In this document: positions 22,739 through 32,338 of the stretch, piece by piece
How the letters are laid out: every line of letters begins with the position of its first letter
Numbering within the stretch: position 1 is the first letter of the stretch
NCBI GenBank assembly: GCA_016713535.1
Contig: JADJOY010000041.1
Location: forward strand, 1 to 64,000
Direction of reading: 5' to 3'
DNA length: 64,000 nt
Source: Deltaproteobacteria bacterium
Lineage (GTDB): Bacteria > JADJOY01
Program-made: the position numbers and the translations under genes
The notes under the pieces: model-generated
Database searches by the model: none
What the model was told of the DNA's origin: nothing
What the model saw: only the letters and a program-made list of their open reading frames with translations

Positions 22739-24505
22739 ATGGCCGACCTGACAGAGCTGCCGCAAGGCGGATCGTTCCTGTGGGAAGAGGCCGGCAGCCG
22801 GAAGATCATGGCCCCCGAGCTGTTCACCGACGAGCAGCGCGAGTTCGCACGCACGGCGCGGGAGTTCACCGAGAAGGAGATCCACCCGCGGCTTGCCTCG
22901 ATCGAGGCGAAGGACCCCGGAGTGGTGCCGGACCTCCTGCGCAAAGCCGGTGAGCTCGGCCTGCTGATGGTGGACGTGCCGGAGGAGTACGGCGGGATCG
23001 GCGCCTCGAAGGTGACCAGCATGCTGGTCGCCGAGCAGTTCGCCACCATCGGTTCGTTCGCCGTGTCGCTCGGCGCCCACACCGGAATCGGCACCCTGCC
23101 GATCGTCTATTACGGAACTCCAGAGCAGAAGGCCCGGTACCTGCCGGACCTGGCGACCGGGAACAAGCTCGCGGCCTACGCGCTCACCGAGGCCAACTCG
23201 GGCTCGGATGCGCTCGCGGCGCAGGCGCGAGCCGTCCTCTCGCCGGACGGCAGCTACTACCGTCTCGACGGCAGCAAGCAGTTCATCACCAACGCCGGCT
23301 TCGCCGACCTCTTCACGGTGTTCGCGAAGATCGACGGCGAGCGCTTCACCGCGTTCCTGGTGGAGCGGCGCACGCGCGGCGTGAGCGTCGGCCCCGAAGA
23401 GCACAAGATGGGGATTCGGGGCTCGTCGACCTGCACGCTCATCCTGGACGACGTCCGCGTGCCCGCCGAGAACGTGCTCGGCGCCATCGGCCACGGCCAC
23501 AAGATCGCTTTCAACACCCTCAACATCGGGCGCTTGAAGCTCGGGGTCGCGACCCTCGGCGGGTCGAAGGACGCGCTCGAGTTCGCGACCCGCTACGCCC
23601 TCGATCGCAAGCAGTTCGGCAAGCCCATCGCGAGCTTCGGGCTGATCCGCGAGAAGCTCGCCGACATGGCGCTCAGGATCCTGGTCAACGAGTCGCTCGG
23701 CTACCGCACCACGGGCATGATCGACGAGCACCTGGCCCACGCCGAGAACGACGAGGACAAGGCGCGCGCCATCGAGGAATTCTCGGTCGAGGCGTCGATC
23801 CTCAAGATCTACGGCTCGGAGGCGCTCGACTTCGTGGCTGACGAGGCGGTGCAGGTTCTGGGCGGCTACGGCTTCATCGAGGAGTACCCGGTGGCGCGCA
23901 TCCTGCGCGACTCGCGGATCTTCCGGATCTTCGAGGGGACCAACGAGATCAACCGCCTGATCGTTCCGGGAACGCTCTTCCGCCGGGCCATGAAGGGGGA
24001 GCTGCCGCTCATGGACGTGACCGAGCGGGTCACGGCGGACGCGGCCGCGGGCCGGGTGCCGCCGGTGGGCGGCTCGCAGCACGAGATCGCGCGAGGCATC
24101 GCGGAGCGCGCAAAGTGGACGACGCTCTTCGTCACCCGGGCCGCGATCGAGAAGTACCTCGGGACGGTAGCCGAGGAGCAGGAAGTGCTGGGTGTGATCG
24201 CGGATCGCATCCAGGACTGCTTCGCGATCGACAGCCTGGTGGCCCGCAGCGCGGTGATCCGCGAGCACGGCAGCGACACCGCCAAGGATTTCGTGTCGGC
24301 CGCGTTGGTGGCGTACATCCCGCCGGTGTGGAGCAGGGTGTTCCACACCGCGCGCCACCTGCTCATGGACATGCTCGATGGGGAGGCGCTGGCCGCGAAC
24401 CTGGAGGCGGTGTCGCACCTGGCCCACGACCTCCCCTGCAAGGTCATGAAGGCCCGACGCAAGATCGCCGACGCGGTGGTCGCGGCCGGCGGCTACCCGT
24501 TGTGA
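22739..24505 (+). CDS. Acyl-CoA dehydrogenase (long form)
   Basis: FAD-dependent acyl-CoA dehydrogenase of 588 residues for the first step of beta-oxidation. N-terminal helical domain (FTDEQREFARTAREFTEKEI), middle beta domain (YALTEANSGSDA, MGIRGSSTCTLILDDVRVP), and C-terminal helices with LGGYGFIEEYPVARILRDSR and the catalytic-Glu block RIFEGTNEINRL. An extra 150-residue C-terminal domain places it with the longer VLCAD/ACAD9-like bacterial proteins, suggesting long-chain substrates. Start ATG 22739 after GGAGG. Intact; single transcription unit after the groEL terminator. Confidence 0.93.
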   Translation: MADLTELPQGGSFLWEEAGSRKIMAPELFTDEQREFARTAREFTEKEIHPRLASIEAKDPGVVPDLLRKAGELGLLMVDVPEEYGGIGASKVTSMLVAEQFATIGSFAVSLGAHTGIGTLPIVYYGTPEQKARYLPDLATGNKLAAYALTEANSGSDALAAQARAVLSPDGSYYRLDGSKQFITNAGFADLFTVFAKIDGERFTAFLVERRTRGVSVGPEEHKMGIRGSSTCTLILDDVRVPAENVLGAIGHGHKIAFNTLNIGRLKLGVATLGGSKDALEFATRYALDRKQFGKPIASFGLIREKLADMALRILVNESLGYRTTGMIDEHLAHAENDEDKARAIEEFSVEASILKIYGSEALDFVADEAVQVLGGYGFIEEYPVARILRDSRIFRIFEGTNEINRLIVPGTLFRRAMKGELPLMDVTERVTADAAAGRVPPVGGSQHEIARGIAERAKWTTLFVTRAAIEKYLGTVAEEQEVLGVIADRIQDCFAIDSLVARSAVIREHGSDTAKDFVSAALVAYIPPVWSRVFHTARHLLMDMLDGEALAANLEAVSHLAHDLPCKVMKARRKIADAVVAAGGYPL

Positions 24506-24520
24506 GGCGGTCGCGTGGGA

Positions 24521-25111
24521 TCAGAGGCCCAGCATCGCCTTCTTGAGATCGCCGTCGACGGGTTTGGCGCCGAGCCAGATCTTGAGCAGCGCGACGTGGA
24601 AGTCCTCGCCCGGGATCGAGCCCATGACCTGGCCGTCGGCGGTCACCTGCGTGCCGGTGCCGGGCAGGTAGTCGAGGAAGATCTGTGAGCTCTTGGTGAC
24701 GGTCGCTCGCGACGTCAGCATCCGGGTCAGGTCGGCGATCCTCGCTTCCAGCGGCGCTAGCTCGGCGGCCGACAGATTGGCGTCCAGCCCCTCGCGGAGC
24801 GCTTCGGCGAGTGTCTTCGACTCGAGGTCGCGGACCATGTGGATCAGGATCCGCTGCGCCCCTGGATCCGCGAGGACGGCCGCCGCGTCGTGGGTCGGAG
24901 CCGCGACATAGAGGCCGCCGACGTAGACCTTGATGACGATCTTGGTGCGGACGCCAGCGCCGTTGAGTGTGAGGTCGGTCGCGCCTGGCCCGAGCTGGAC
25001 GTGCTCGGGGACGTCGACACCGACGACCTGCTTGGCCGCGACCGGCGCCGCCACGACGAGCAGGACGGCACCGACGAAGCACGAGCGAAAGCGAGTTCCA
25101 CGGACCGACAT
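24521..25111 (-). CDS. Chalcone-isomerase-like exported protein
   Basis: 196-residue exported protein of the chalcone-isomerase-like family. Signal peptide (FVGAVLLVVAAPVAAK), then VVGVDVPEHVQLG, LNGAGVRTKIVIKVYVGGLYV, MVRDLESKTLAEALREGL, VMGSIPGEDFHVALLKIWLGAKPVD, which follow the family pattern. Bacterial members have no proven enzyme activity; some fold members bind fatty acids. Convergent with the acyl-CoA dehydrogenase gene 15 bp away. Confidence 0.85.
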   Translation of the reverse strand: MSVRGTRFRSCFVGAVLLVVAAPVAAKQVVGVDVPEHVQLGPGATDLTLNGAGVRTKIVIKVYVGGLYVAAPTHDAAAVLADPGAQRILIHMVRDLESKTLAEALREGLDANLSAAELAPLEARIADLTRMLTSRATVTKSSQIFLDYLPGTGTQVTADGQVMGSIPGEDFHVALLKIWLGAKPVDGDLKKAMLGL

Positions 25112-25284
25112 CGGGCACCTCCCGGATTTTTCGCCGGCGGGAGGTCCTGGTCGAGCGTTCCGTCCAACACCCGGCCACGACGCCGCGGCGCTGCGACGTC
25201 GGAGGGTAACTCACCCGGCGGGCCTCCGGCACCGGCTGACCGAACGCTTCTCAGCGGCGTCGGCGACGTGGTATCGGGGCTGCG

Positions 25285-26198
25285 ATGAAGCGGTGGTTCG
25301 GTGCGCGGGGATCGACCCGATCGCGGTCGGCCGAAATCGCGGTGGCGCTCGCGTGCCTCGCCGGCGCCGCCTGTGGAGAATCGGGGGCCCCCGGCGTGGG
25401 CTCCGCGGCGCTGGTCGCGGTCCTCAGCGCGATGCCGAGCGAGCTGGCGCCGAACCTGGCGGACGCCGAGATGACGCTGGCGGTCGACGTCGCTGGACGC
25501 GATGTCCGGATGGGCAGCCTGGGCGGTGTGCCGGTGGTGCTCGCGATGACCGGGATCGGCACCGCGAACGCGGCCGCGGTGTCGAGCGCCGTCCTGGATG
25601 CCTTCCCCGTGACCGGGGTGATCGTCAGCGGGGTGGCCCACCTCGCTGCGCATCGCGGACGTCAGCGTGATCGAGACCTGGATCACCCCCCGATGGAAGC
25701 GAGTTCCCCGCCGACCGTCGCTGGCTGGAGAAGGCGCGCGCGCTCGAGGAGCCGGGCGGCGTGGGGCTTCCGCGCTGCAGCGAGGAGGCGCCGGGAACGC
25801 CGGGCTCGCCGATCTGCGTCGACCACGATCCGCAGGTCGTCATCGGCGGTGTGGGCCACACCAGCGACCCGTTCGGCGGCGCGCCTTTCCCCTGTCTAGC
25901 GGGCGGAGGAGGTGTCTTCGGCTGCGCGCCGAGGCCGTCGGCGGACGGCGCCGCGGCTTCGGGACGGGCGGCGCCGGCCGGGCCGGCCGGGGTCGCCATG
26001 GAGGCTCAGGACATGGAGACCGCGATGATCGCCCGCGAGGCGAGCGCGCGCGGACTTCCGTTCATCGCGTTTCGCGCCACGTCGGACAGTGCTCGCGATC
26101 CGCTCGAGTCGCTCGGCGAGTTCTTCCACTTCTACGGGCTCGCGGCCGACACCGCGTCGCGAGCCACGCGCGCGTTCCTGGAGCGGATCGCGCACTGA
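25285..26198 (+). CDS. Nucleoside phosphorylase/nucleosidase-like lipoprotein, two frame changes
   Basis: About 304 residues once frames are joined. Signal peptide with lipobox-like LAGAAC, then a phosphorylase-superfamily fold: VAVLSAMPSELAP, MTGIGTANAAAVSSAVLDAF, VSGVA, and near the C-terminus QDMETAMIAREA...LPFIAFRATSD, the MTA/SAH-nucleosidase-type ribose-binding motif. The frame changes near 25645 and again near 25700. Unlike cytosolic MTAN it appears to be exported, so salvage of external or periplasmic nucleosides is possible. Followed at 18 bp by a small membrane protein. Confidence 0.75.
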
Positions 26199-26216
26199 CC
26201 ACAAGGAGATCCTCTC

Positions 26217-26516
26217 GTGAAGGTTCCGGACTCGTCGATCCTGCCGGCCAAGATCTTTCTCTCGGTGGTGTGGGCGTGGGCTTTCGTCTGCGTCGTGGCG
26301 CCCGGGTCGTTCTCTCACGCGGTGAGCCTGGTCGGCCGCTTCACGTTCTGGGGGATGGGGATCGCTCACGTGATCGAGCTCTTCGCCATGTGGATGCCGT
26401 ACGTCGAGCGAGCGCCCGGGTCGTTCGCCGGCCACGTCGTGCAGGTCGTGCTCTACGGTCTGTTCCACGGCCACCAGCTCAAGAACGCCGAGGAGCGGGC
26501 AGCGGTGCGGGCCTGA
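26217..26516 (+). CDS. Small membrane protein, DUF1145-like
   Basis: 99-residue inner-membrane protein starting at GTG 26217 after AAGGAG. Two to three hydrophobic helices (IFLSVVWAWAFVCVVAP, FTFWGMGIAHVIELFAMWM, VVQVVLYGLFHGHQLK). The pattern ending in GLFHGHQLKN recalls DUF1145, but the assignment is tentative. Probably co-transcribed with the phosphorylase-like gene. Confidence 0.7.
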   Translation: MKVPDSSILPAKIFLSVVWAWAFVCVVAPGSFSHAVSLVGRFTFWGMGIAHVIELFAMWMPYVERAPGSFAGHVVQVVLYGLFHGHQLKNAEERAAVRA

Positions 26517-26526
26517 GCCTCCGCCC

Positions 26527-27762
26527 TCAGAAGAAACGCAGTGCGAGCTGCGCCTCGGGGGTGACGCTCAGATCGAAGTTGCTCTCCACGAAGTCGTACT
26601 CCATCTCGAACTTGAGGCGGAGCCCGACGTCGCCCTCCATGCCCTCGAAGTACTTGGCGAAGCCGAGCGGCCCGAACGGGCTGCGCAGCCGGACAGCGAT
26701 GATGCGATAGCCCGGAGCGGTCTGGCTGGTGCAGATCCCGTCGAGCTCACCGCCGGCGATCCCGCACCGCACCTCCTCCTCCACCTGCGGAAACACGTGC
26801 AGGTTGCGAGTGGGACGGAACGTCATGATCTCGGGAGAGTAGATCGCCGAGATCACGGCCTGGAGGCCCTTCGAGCGCGCGTCGTAGCCGATCCGGCCGA
26901 AATGCTCCTGGAGGCGCGCGTGAACGGTGAGCACGGGCGGGAACTCGAGCGGGTACGGTTGCGGGTCGAGGAGGTTCTGTGGGCGCTGTCCGTCGCGCAA
27001 GATCTCGCGGTAGTAGAAGAGCTCGGCCGTCGCGAGCCACCGGAACTCGTCGTCCTCGTCCTCCAGCAGCGCTTGGTACTCGTCTCCGTCGCGGTACGTC
27101 GTCTTCATCGACACACGCAGTCCTGCCCGCGACGGGCTCTCGGTGTCGGCGAAGGCGTGTCCGAGCTCGGTGAAGCTGCGTCCGTCGAGGTCGACGTCGG
27201 AGGTTCCGCGCTGGTCGTGCTCGAGCGCGTCGTCGAGGAGGCTCTCCTGGACGTAGGAGAGGAAGAGCTGCTGCAGATAGCGATTGCCCGTGAGCGAGTA
27301 CACCGGGCCGAAGTCGATCATGTGGTAGTCGCCGAGACGCAGCCGCAGATTGCCTGCGTAGAGCTCGCGGCGATGGGGACCGAGCTCGATCGGATCGTCG
27401 ATCTCCGCGAAGCTCGCCTCGGGTGACTCCTGCAACTCGATCGGATGCGAGCCGTGGATGTCGAAGCTCAGGCGCGTTCGCTCGTACTTCACGAACGACA
27501 ACCGGCTCAGCATGCCGATCACGCCGAGGGCATCGGTCACGACGCCGGTCGCGCGCGGGTCGATGCGTTCGAGCGCGACCGAGTAGTAGTACGGGCTCTC
27601 GATGTACTGCAGATACCGTGGATCGCCCGCGAGCGCGGGTCCGACGAGCAGTGCGAGCGCGAGCGGCGCGAGCCCGAGACCGGCCGGGACGGCGGACCGG
27701 CGACGCGTGCGGGTCGGCTGGCCGGGCGTCGAGCGGGGCGAGGCGAGCGTGGCTGGCAGCAT
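26527..27762 (-). CDS. Outer-membrane protein, probable beta-barrel, unknown function
   Basis: 411-residue exported protein. A basic N-region and hydrophobic core (LGLAPLALALLVGPALA) form a signal peptide; the ATG at 27762 leaves a long n-region, so a later start is possible. The mature part alternates polar and aromatic residues (YIESPYYYSVALERID, YHMIDFGPVYSLTGNRYLQ, LRLKFEMEYDFVE) and ends ALRFF, a C-terminal Phe typical of BAM-inserted barrels. No family recognised. Convergent with the small membrane protein gene upstream on the plus strand. Confidence 0.68.
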   Translation of the reverse strand: MLPATLASPRSTPGQPTRTRRRSAVPAGLGLAPLALALLVGPALAGDPRYLQYIESPYYYSVALERIDPRATGVVTDALGVIGMLSRLSFVKYERTRLSFDIHGSHPIELQESPEASFAEIDDPIELGPHRRELYAGNLRLRLGDYHMIDFGPVYSLTGNRYLQQLFLSYVQESLLDDALEHDQRGTSDVDLDGRSFTELGHAFADTESPSRAGLRVSMKTTYRDGDEYQALLEDEDDEFRWLATAELFYYREILRDGQRPQNLLDPQPYPLEFPPVLTVHARLQEHFGRIGYDARSKGLQAVISAIYSPEIMTFRPTRNLHVFPQVEEEVRCGIAGGELDGICTSQTAPGYRIIAVRLRSPFGPLGFAKYFEGMEGDVGLRLKFEMEYDFVESNFDLSVTPEAQLALRFF

Positions 27763-27849
27763 GAGTCGGAGAGGCCGGTCGCCTGTTCGCCCGCGACCAG
27801 CATGGTCGAATCCGCGCCCACCCGAAACCGGATGTCCGCGGATGGGCGC

Positions 27850-28860
27850 TTAGCCGCTCGTCGGAGAGCGCAGCCGATCCTCGATCTGGCGCAGGTTGGA
27901 GGTCTGCCCCATCAGCACGAGCCGGTCACCGGCCTCGATCTTCACCTCGGCGCGCGGGTTGAAGACCATCTCGCCCCCGGGCTTCTTGATCGCGATCACG
28001 ATCAACCCGAGCTGGTCGCGCAATCCCGATTGCTGGATGGCCAGGCCCTCGCAGAACCCTCCCTTGGGCACCGTCACCTCCTCGATCTGCAGCTCGATCG
28101 ATCGGTAGTGGGTGGCGAGGTCGATCACGTCGAGCACCGCGGGGCGGAGCAGCGCGTGCGCCATGCGATGGCCGCCGATCGTGTACGGCGACACGACGCG
28201 CGTCGCGCCCGCATGGAGGAGCTTGCGCTCGCTGCGCTCGTCCTCGGCGCGCGCCACGATGAGGAGCTCGGGGCCGAGCTCGCGGGCGGTCAACACGACG
28301 TACACGTTGTCCGCGTCCTTGGAGAGAGCGGCGACGAGGCCTCGAGCGCGCTGGATGCCGGCCTCGATCAGGACCTGGTCCTCGGTGGCGTCCCCGGCGA
28401 GGAAGGGGTAGTGCTCGGCCTCGAGGTCGCGCAGCATCTCGGGGTCTTTCTCGACCACCACGAACGGAACCGGTTTGGCCTCGAGCTCCTTGCACACGAT
28501 GCGGCCCATGCGGCCGAAGCCACACACGATGTAGTGACCGGACATGTGAGCGATCTGACGTTGCACCTTGCGCCTCCCGAGGGCCTGCTGGACCGAGCCC
28601 TCGATGAGCTCCCGCGCCACCAGCGTGGCGCTGTAGAACACGATGCCGAGCCCCGTGAAGAGCAGCACCATGGTGAATGCCTGGCCCGCCGTGTCGAGCG
28701 GTTGCACCTCGCGGAAGCCGACCGTGGTGAGCGTGATGACGGTCATGTAGAGCGCATCCATGAAGCTCATGTGAGCGAGCGTCATGTATCCCGCCACGCC
28801 CACCAGCGTGAGCGCGAACAGCGCGAGGAGGGCCTGGCGGAGCGTCTGGACCGTCGACAT
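27850..28860 (-). CDS. Potassium channel with TrkA-N/TrkA-C (RCK) domains
   Basis: 336-residue two-helix ion channel, Kch/MthK-like. Helix 1 (LLALFALTLVGVAGYMTL), pore loop VITLTTVGFRE, helix 2 (FTMVLLFTGLGIVFYSATL), then an RCK domain with Rossmann motif VCGFGRMGR and a C-terminal TrkA-C domain (VEIEAGDRLVLMG-like end). The selectivity filter reads TVGF rather than TVGY. Start ATG 28860 gives the compact N-terminus expected. Inner membrane; likely gated by a cytosolic ligand through the RCK ring. Confidence 0.88.
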   Translation of the reverse strand: MSTVQTLRQALLALFALTLVGVAGYMTLAHMSFMDALYMTVITLTTVGFREVQPLDTAGQAFTMVLLFTGLGIVFYSATLVARELIEGSVQQALGRRKVQRQIAHMSGHYIVCGFGRMGRIVCKELEAKPVPFVVVEKDPEMLRDLEAEHYPFLAGDATEDQVLIEAGIQRARGLVAALSKDADNVYVVLTARELGPELLIVARAEDERSERKLLHAGATRVVSPYTIGGHRMAHALLRPAVLDVIDLATHYRSIELQIEEVTVPKGGFCEGLAIQQSGLRDQLGLIVIAIKKPGGEMVFNPRAEVKIEAGDRLVLMGQTSNLRQIEDRLRSPTSG

Positions 28861-29038
28861 GGAGGTCGCCCCGCACGGCCGCGGGCCCTCCTTCCTACGC
28901 GGAATCGCCTCGGCGGGGAAGGCGCCGCCCCGGGCCTCCGGCGTGCAGGCGCACGCCCCACCGGCCGCGTGGGCCCGCGCATTAGCGACGATCCGGCGCG
29001 GACCGTAGACTCCGGGGCTGATCGCGGAGGTCCCGTCG

Positions 29039-30106
29039 ATGCGCCTCGACCCGGCAGCGCTCGCGCTCACCGTGCTTCTCTTCGCCGGATCGTGTGCGTC
29101 GCCGCCACCGTCACCTCCGAGCCCGCTACCCGACGACGTGCAGGCGCGGTGGCTGCGGGAGGACGTTGCGACCTGCGACCAGGGTGACGCGATGGCGTGC
29201 GAGCGCGTCGGCGATCGTTACGTCGACCGCGAGCCGGGCAGGCCGGACGGTCGCCGCGCGGCGACCTACTACGAGCGGGCCTGCGAGACCGGCGCGAACC
29301 CGGCCTGTCTCAAGCTCGCGCGGCTTCTCACTGAGGGTCAGTTGGTCGAACCCGATGCTTACCGTGCGCGGTCCCTCTTCGCTCGCGCCTGTGACGCGGG
29401 CGACGTCGACGCTTGCTACGAACTCGCGGTGTCGTTCGTGAACGGCGACGGTGGTGCACGCGATCCGGCGGCCGCCGCTCCACTCCTCGAGAAGGCGTGC
29501 GCACACGACCAGTCCCGTGCGTGCGACGCGCTGGACTCGCTGGAGCGGGAACGCATGGTTCGACCGGACCTGGGGCGGTTCGGCGCCGGCGCGCCCCCCC
29601 CGGAGGTGACACTGGCTCGGACCTCGGCGCCGTGGGCCGAGGGCTTGCGGGACTTCTTCCCGGACCTCATCGCCACTCCGTTCCCTTACCGCGCTTCGGA
29701 GCTTCCGGTGGCGCCGGCCGACCTGTGCCGGTTCACGAACGTACGCGTCGCGAGCGGCCGGGAAGGGTTCTCCATCACCGGGCGGCTCTCGGTCGGACCA
29801 CTGCCACCGACGCTCGGGATCGGACGCCGCTCGGCGAGCCCAGGCGGCTACCGCCGCTGGCTGATGGCCTTCGTGATCGGCCGCGACGGTCGGGCGTCTT
29901 GGTCCGCGGAGGCCACATCGGTCGGCCGGGAATGGAGTGGCCCGGAGGGCGTGCGAAGCGCTCCGTTCACGGTCCGTGGCGCGGCGCCGGCCACGAGCCT
30001 CGCCGGCGCTACCCTCGTGCTGGTCCTTTCCGGCGATCCTCTCACGGTGTCGCCGCTCGACCGCGGGGGGATCGTGATACTCGGGCGTTTCACCAAGCGT
30101 CTGTGA
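29039..30106 (+). CDS. Lipoprotein with Cys-containing Sel1-like repeats
   Basis: 355-residue lipoprotein. Signal peptide with lipobox AGSC and a Pro/Ser linker. Four Sel1/Hcp-type repeats follow, each with paired Cys (CDQGDAMACERVGDRY, CETGANPACLKLARLL, CDAGDVDACYELAVSF, CAHDQSRACDALDSLE), similar to Helicobacter cysteine-rich proteins, where Cys pairs form disulfides. The second half (about 190 residues) is an unrecognised beta-rich domain. Probably periplasmic-facing with a protein-interaction role. Divergent from the K+ channel. Confidence 0.8.
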   Translation: MRLDPAALALTVLLFAGSCASPPPSPPSPLPDDVQARWLREDVATCDQGDAMACERVGDRYVDREPGRPDGRRAATYYERACETGANPACLKLARLLTEGQLVEPDAYRARSLFARACDAGDVDACYELAVSFVNGDGGARDPAAAAPLLEKACAHDQSRACDALDSLERERMVRPDLGRFGAGAPPPEVTLARTSAPWAEGLRDFFPDLIATPFPYRASELPVAPADLCRFTNVRVASGREGFSITGRLSVGPLPPTLGIGRRSASPGGYRRWLMAFVIGRDGRASWSAEATSVGREWSGPEGVRSAPFTVRGAAPATSLAGATLVLVLSGDPLTVSPLDRGGIVILGRFTKRL

Positions 30107-30181
30107 AATCCGCCCGGGTTCGCGACCGCAACCTCGCCGTCGGACGCGACCGAACGTGGAGGGCGCCGCGGTTCGGTGGGC

Positions 30182-31303
30182 TCACGCGCGCTCCCTCTCG
30201 GGCAGCCAAGGCTCGTTCACCGCGTGGTGACGGAGCTTCCTCGGCGCGGGCGTGCGACCGAACCCGAGCTCGGGTGGCAGGAGCCGCTCGCGAGCGAGCT
30301 GGGTCGTGAGGGCGTCGAACCGGGTACCACCGACCAATCGGCGGCGAACGAGGTCGAGCAAGCTCGCGAGCAAATCGAGGTCGGTCCGGCCCGCTTCGCG
30401 CATCGCTGCGGCGACACGGATCACGCCCGACGCCGCGATCTTGCCGTGCGCTTCGAGAAGCACCGCCGGTTGCAGCGAGTCGCGCACCGGTATCACCGTC
30501 GGCCCGAACGGCGCGAAGCGGTCGGGATCGGTGCCATAGGCCAGATGGATGAAGATCCGCTGCACCGAGCGTGTGACCGGGATGCCGTCGGCGAAGCTCA
30601 CGATCCACTCGGCGAGCTGGTACTCGGTGCGGTGGCGTTGCAGGATCCGCAGCAGGTCGGCGCCGCGGATCCGGCCGGCGACGACGTCGGCATAGAGGAC
30701 GTAGATCAGGGCGTCGCTCTCGACGTCGTCGCCGAACAGGGTCTCGTGCGCCCCCGCCGGGAAGTCGAGGCGGTGCAGCAGTAGCCCCACCAGCTTGTAC
30801 GCGAGCTGGGCCTTGAGCGCGCGCAGCCCGCCGCGCCGGACGTTCTGGACAGGGTCCTTGAGCGTGAGCCCGTCGAACTCGACACCGTCGAGCAACATCT
30901 TGCGCTCGAGGACCGAGCGCAGCTTCGGCGGGCTCGCCGAGATGAAGTAGAGGGGCGCTTCGATCGGCCGCTGGCCGGGTCCGCGGCGGAGCTCCTTCAA
31001 GAGCTGGGCGGTGCCCGGAAACGCGCGCTTGTCGATCGCGCCCTCGAAGGGGATCCGCATCAACCCCTTGAACGAGTCGAACTGGGTGTCGAGGTAGGTC
31101 TTGTCGACGTCCCAGATGTACACGTCACCGCGGAAGCCGGCGGGCAGCTCTCGATGATTGACGCGGTCGATGCCCAGCTCGGCGAGCGACGGGTCACCCG
31201 CGCCGGACCTCGACCGCGCCACCGCGATCTCGGCGGAGTGGCCGCTGGGGCCCGGGTTGCCCGGCTCGCGCTCTGGACTGGCGTCACGCGGTCGGGTGGG
31301 CAT
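30182..31303 (-). CDS. DUF2183/APP1-type phosphatidate-phosphatase-like HAD protein
   Basis: 373-residue protein with the DUF2183 (App1 catalytic) HAD-like fold. Motif I is IWDVDKTYLDTQFDS (DxDxT), motif II FISASPPK, a Lys-rich helix (RALKAQLAYKL), and the acidic motif ETLFGDDVESDALIY. App1 dephosphorylates phosphatidate to diacylglycerol. The last gene of a plsB-like/gpsA/this-gene operon; its start overlaps the gpsA end by 20 bp. The operon context supports a role in glycerolipid synthesis or turnover. The substrate is inferred. No signal peptide, so cytosolic or peripheral. Confidence 0.82.
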   Translation of the reverse strand: MPTRPRDASPEREPGNPGPSGHSAEIAVARSRSGAGDPSLAELGIDRVNHRELPAGFRGDVYIWDVDKTYLDTQFDSFKGLMRIPFEGAIDKRAFPGTAQLLKELRRGPGQRPIEAPLYFISASPPKLRSVLERKMLLDGVEFDGLTLKDPVQNVRRGGLRALKAQLAYKLVGLLLHRLDFPAGAHETLFGDDVESDALIYVLYADVVAGRIRGADLLRILQRHRTEYQLAEWIVSFADGIPVTRSVQRIFIHLAYGTDPDRFAPFGPTVIPVRDSLQPAVLLEAHGKIAASGVIRVAAAMREAGRTDLDLLASLLDLVRRRLVGGTRFDALTTQLARERLLPPELGFGRTPAPRKLRHHAVNEPWLPERERA

Positions 31304-32336
31304 TCGTCTCCATCGTCGGCGGGCGTGTCATGAGGCTCTCGAGAACCTCGCTCGTCGCGGCGCCCTGGTAGAGCACCTGGTAGACACCCCGTGAGAGCGG
31401 CGCGTCGACCGGGGCCCGCTCCAGCAACGTGTGCAGCGCGTCGGCGGTCGGCACCCCCTCGGCGAAGTGGCCCACTTCGCGCATCGCGGCTTCGACCTTG
31501 CGGCCATGCGCGATGAGCTCGCCGACGGCGAAGTTGGCGCTCTCGCGGCTCATGCCCGAGCCGATCAGATCGCCGATGCCGGCGATGCCGTTGAACGTGG
31601 CGGGGTCCGCCCCCATGCGCACGCCGATCCGGATCATCTCGGCGAGCCCGCGGGTCACGATCAGCGACCGCGTGTTCTGACCCAACCCCATGCCTGCGAC
31701 GAACCCCATCGCGAGCGAGAGCACGTTCTTCACCGCGGCGCCGATCTCGACGCCCACCACGTCGGTCGAGCCGTAGACACGGAAGAAGGGTCTGACGAAG
31801 AAGCGCTGCGCGGTCTCGATCACCTCGGGATAGCGTGAGGCGATCACCGTCGCGCTCGGCTGCTGCGCCAGCACCTCGGGCGCCAGGTTGGGACCCGAGA
31901 GCACACCGAACCGCTTGCAGCAGGTCTCGTCGCGGATGATCTGGTCATCCGCGCGGCGCTGCCGCGCTTCGAGCCCTTTGGCGGTGTGGATGACGAGATG
32001 GTCGGCGCGGACGTGTGGGCCGAGGGCGGTCACGACCGCGCGCATCGCGGTCGACGGCACCGCGAGCACCAGCGTGCTCGTCGCGCTCGCGAGCTCGCCG
32101 AGGTCGCTGGTGGCGTGGATCGCGCGGTCGAGGCGAACCTTCGGCAGCGAGCGCGAGTTGGTGTGCTTGGCGTGGATCTCGCGGATCACCGCGGGATCCA
32201 CGTCCCACAGGATGGTGCCGTGGCCGGCGCCAGCCACGTGAGCGGCCAGGGTGGTCCCCCACGAGCCTGCTCCAACGATTCCAACGGTGTCCGCCGGGGG
32301 GCGCGTCGCGATCTTGGTGCGTGCTCTCGTCGCCAT
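31284..32336 (-). CDS. gpsA: Glycerol-3-phosphate dehydrogenase [NAD(P)+]
   Basis: 350-residue cytosolic enzyme reducing dihydroxyacetone phosphate to sn-glycerol-3-phosphate, the backbone of phospholipids. NAD(P)-binding motif VGIVGAGSWGTTLA, AVPSTAMR, HTAKGLE, VLSGPNLAPEV, the catalytic-Lys block EIGAAVKNVLSLAMG, and NGIAGIGDLIGSGMSRESANFAVG. ATG 32336 follows the plsB-like stop by 2 nt; a TTG at 32342 would overlap it. Middle gene of the operon and intact. Confidence 0.96.
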   Translation of the reverse strand: MATRARTKIATRPPADTVGIVGAGSWGTTLAAHVAGAGHGTILWDVDPAVIREIHAKHTNSRSLPKVRLDRAIHATSDLGELASATSTLVLAVPSTAMRAVVTALGPHVRADHLVIHTAKGLEARQRRADDQIIRDETCCKRFGVLSGPNLAPEVLAQQPSATVIASRYPEVIETAQRFFVRPFFRVYGSTDVVGVEIGAAVKNVLSLAMGFVAGMGLGQNTRSLIVTRGLAEMIRIGVRMGADPATFNGIAGIGDLIGSGMSRESANFAVGELIAHGRKVEAAMREVGHFAEGVPTADALHTLLERAPVDAPLSRGVYQVLYQGAATSEVLESLMTRPPTMETNAHPTA

Positions 32337-32338
32337 GA

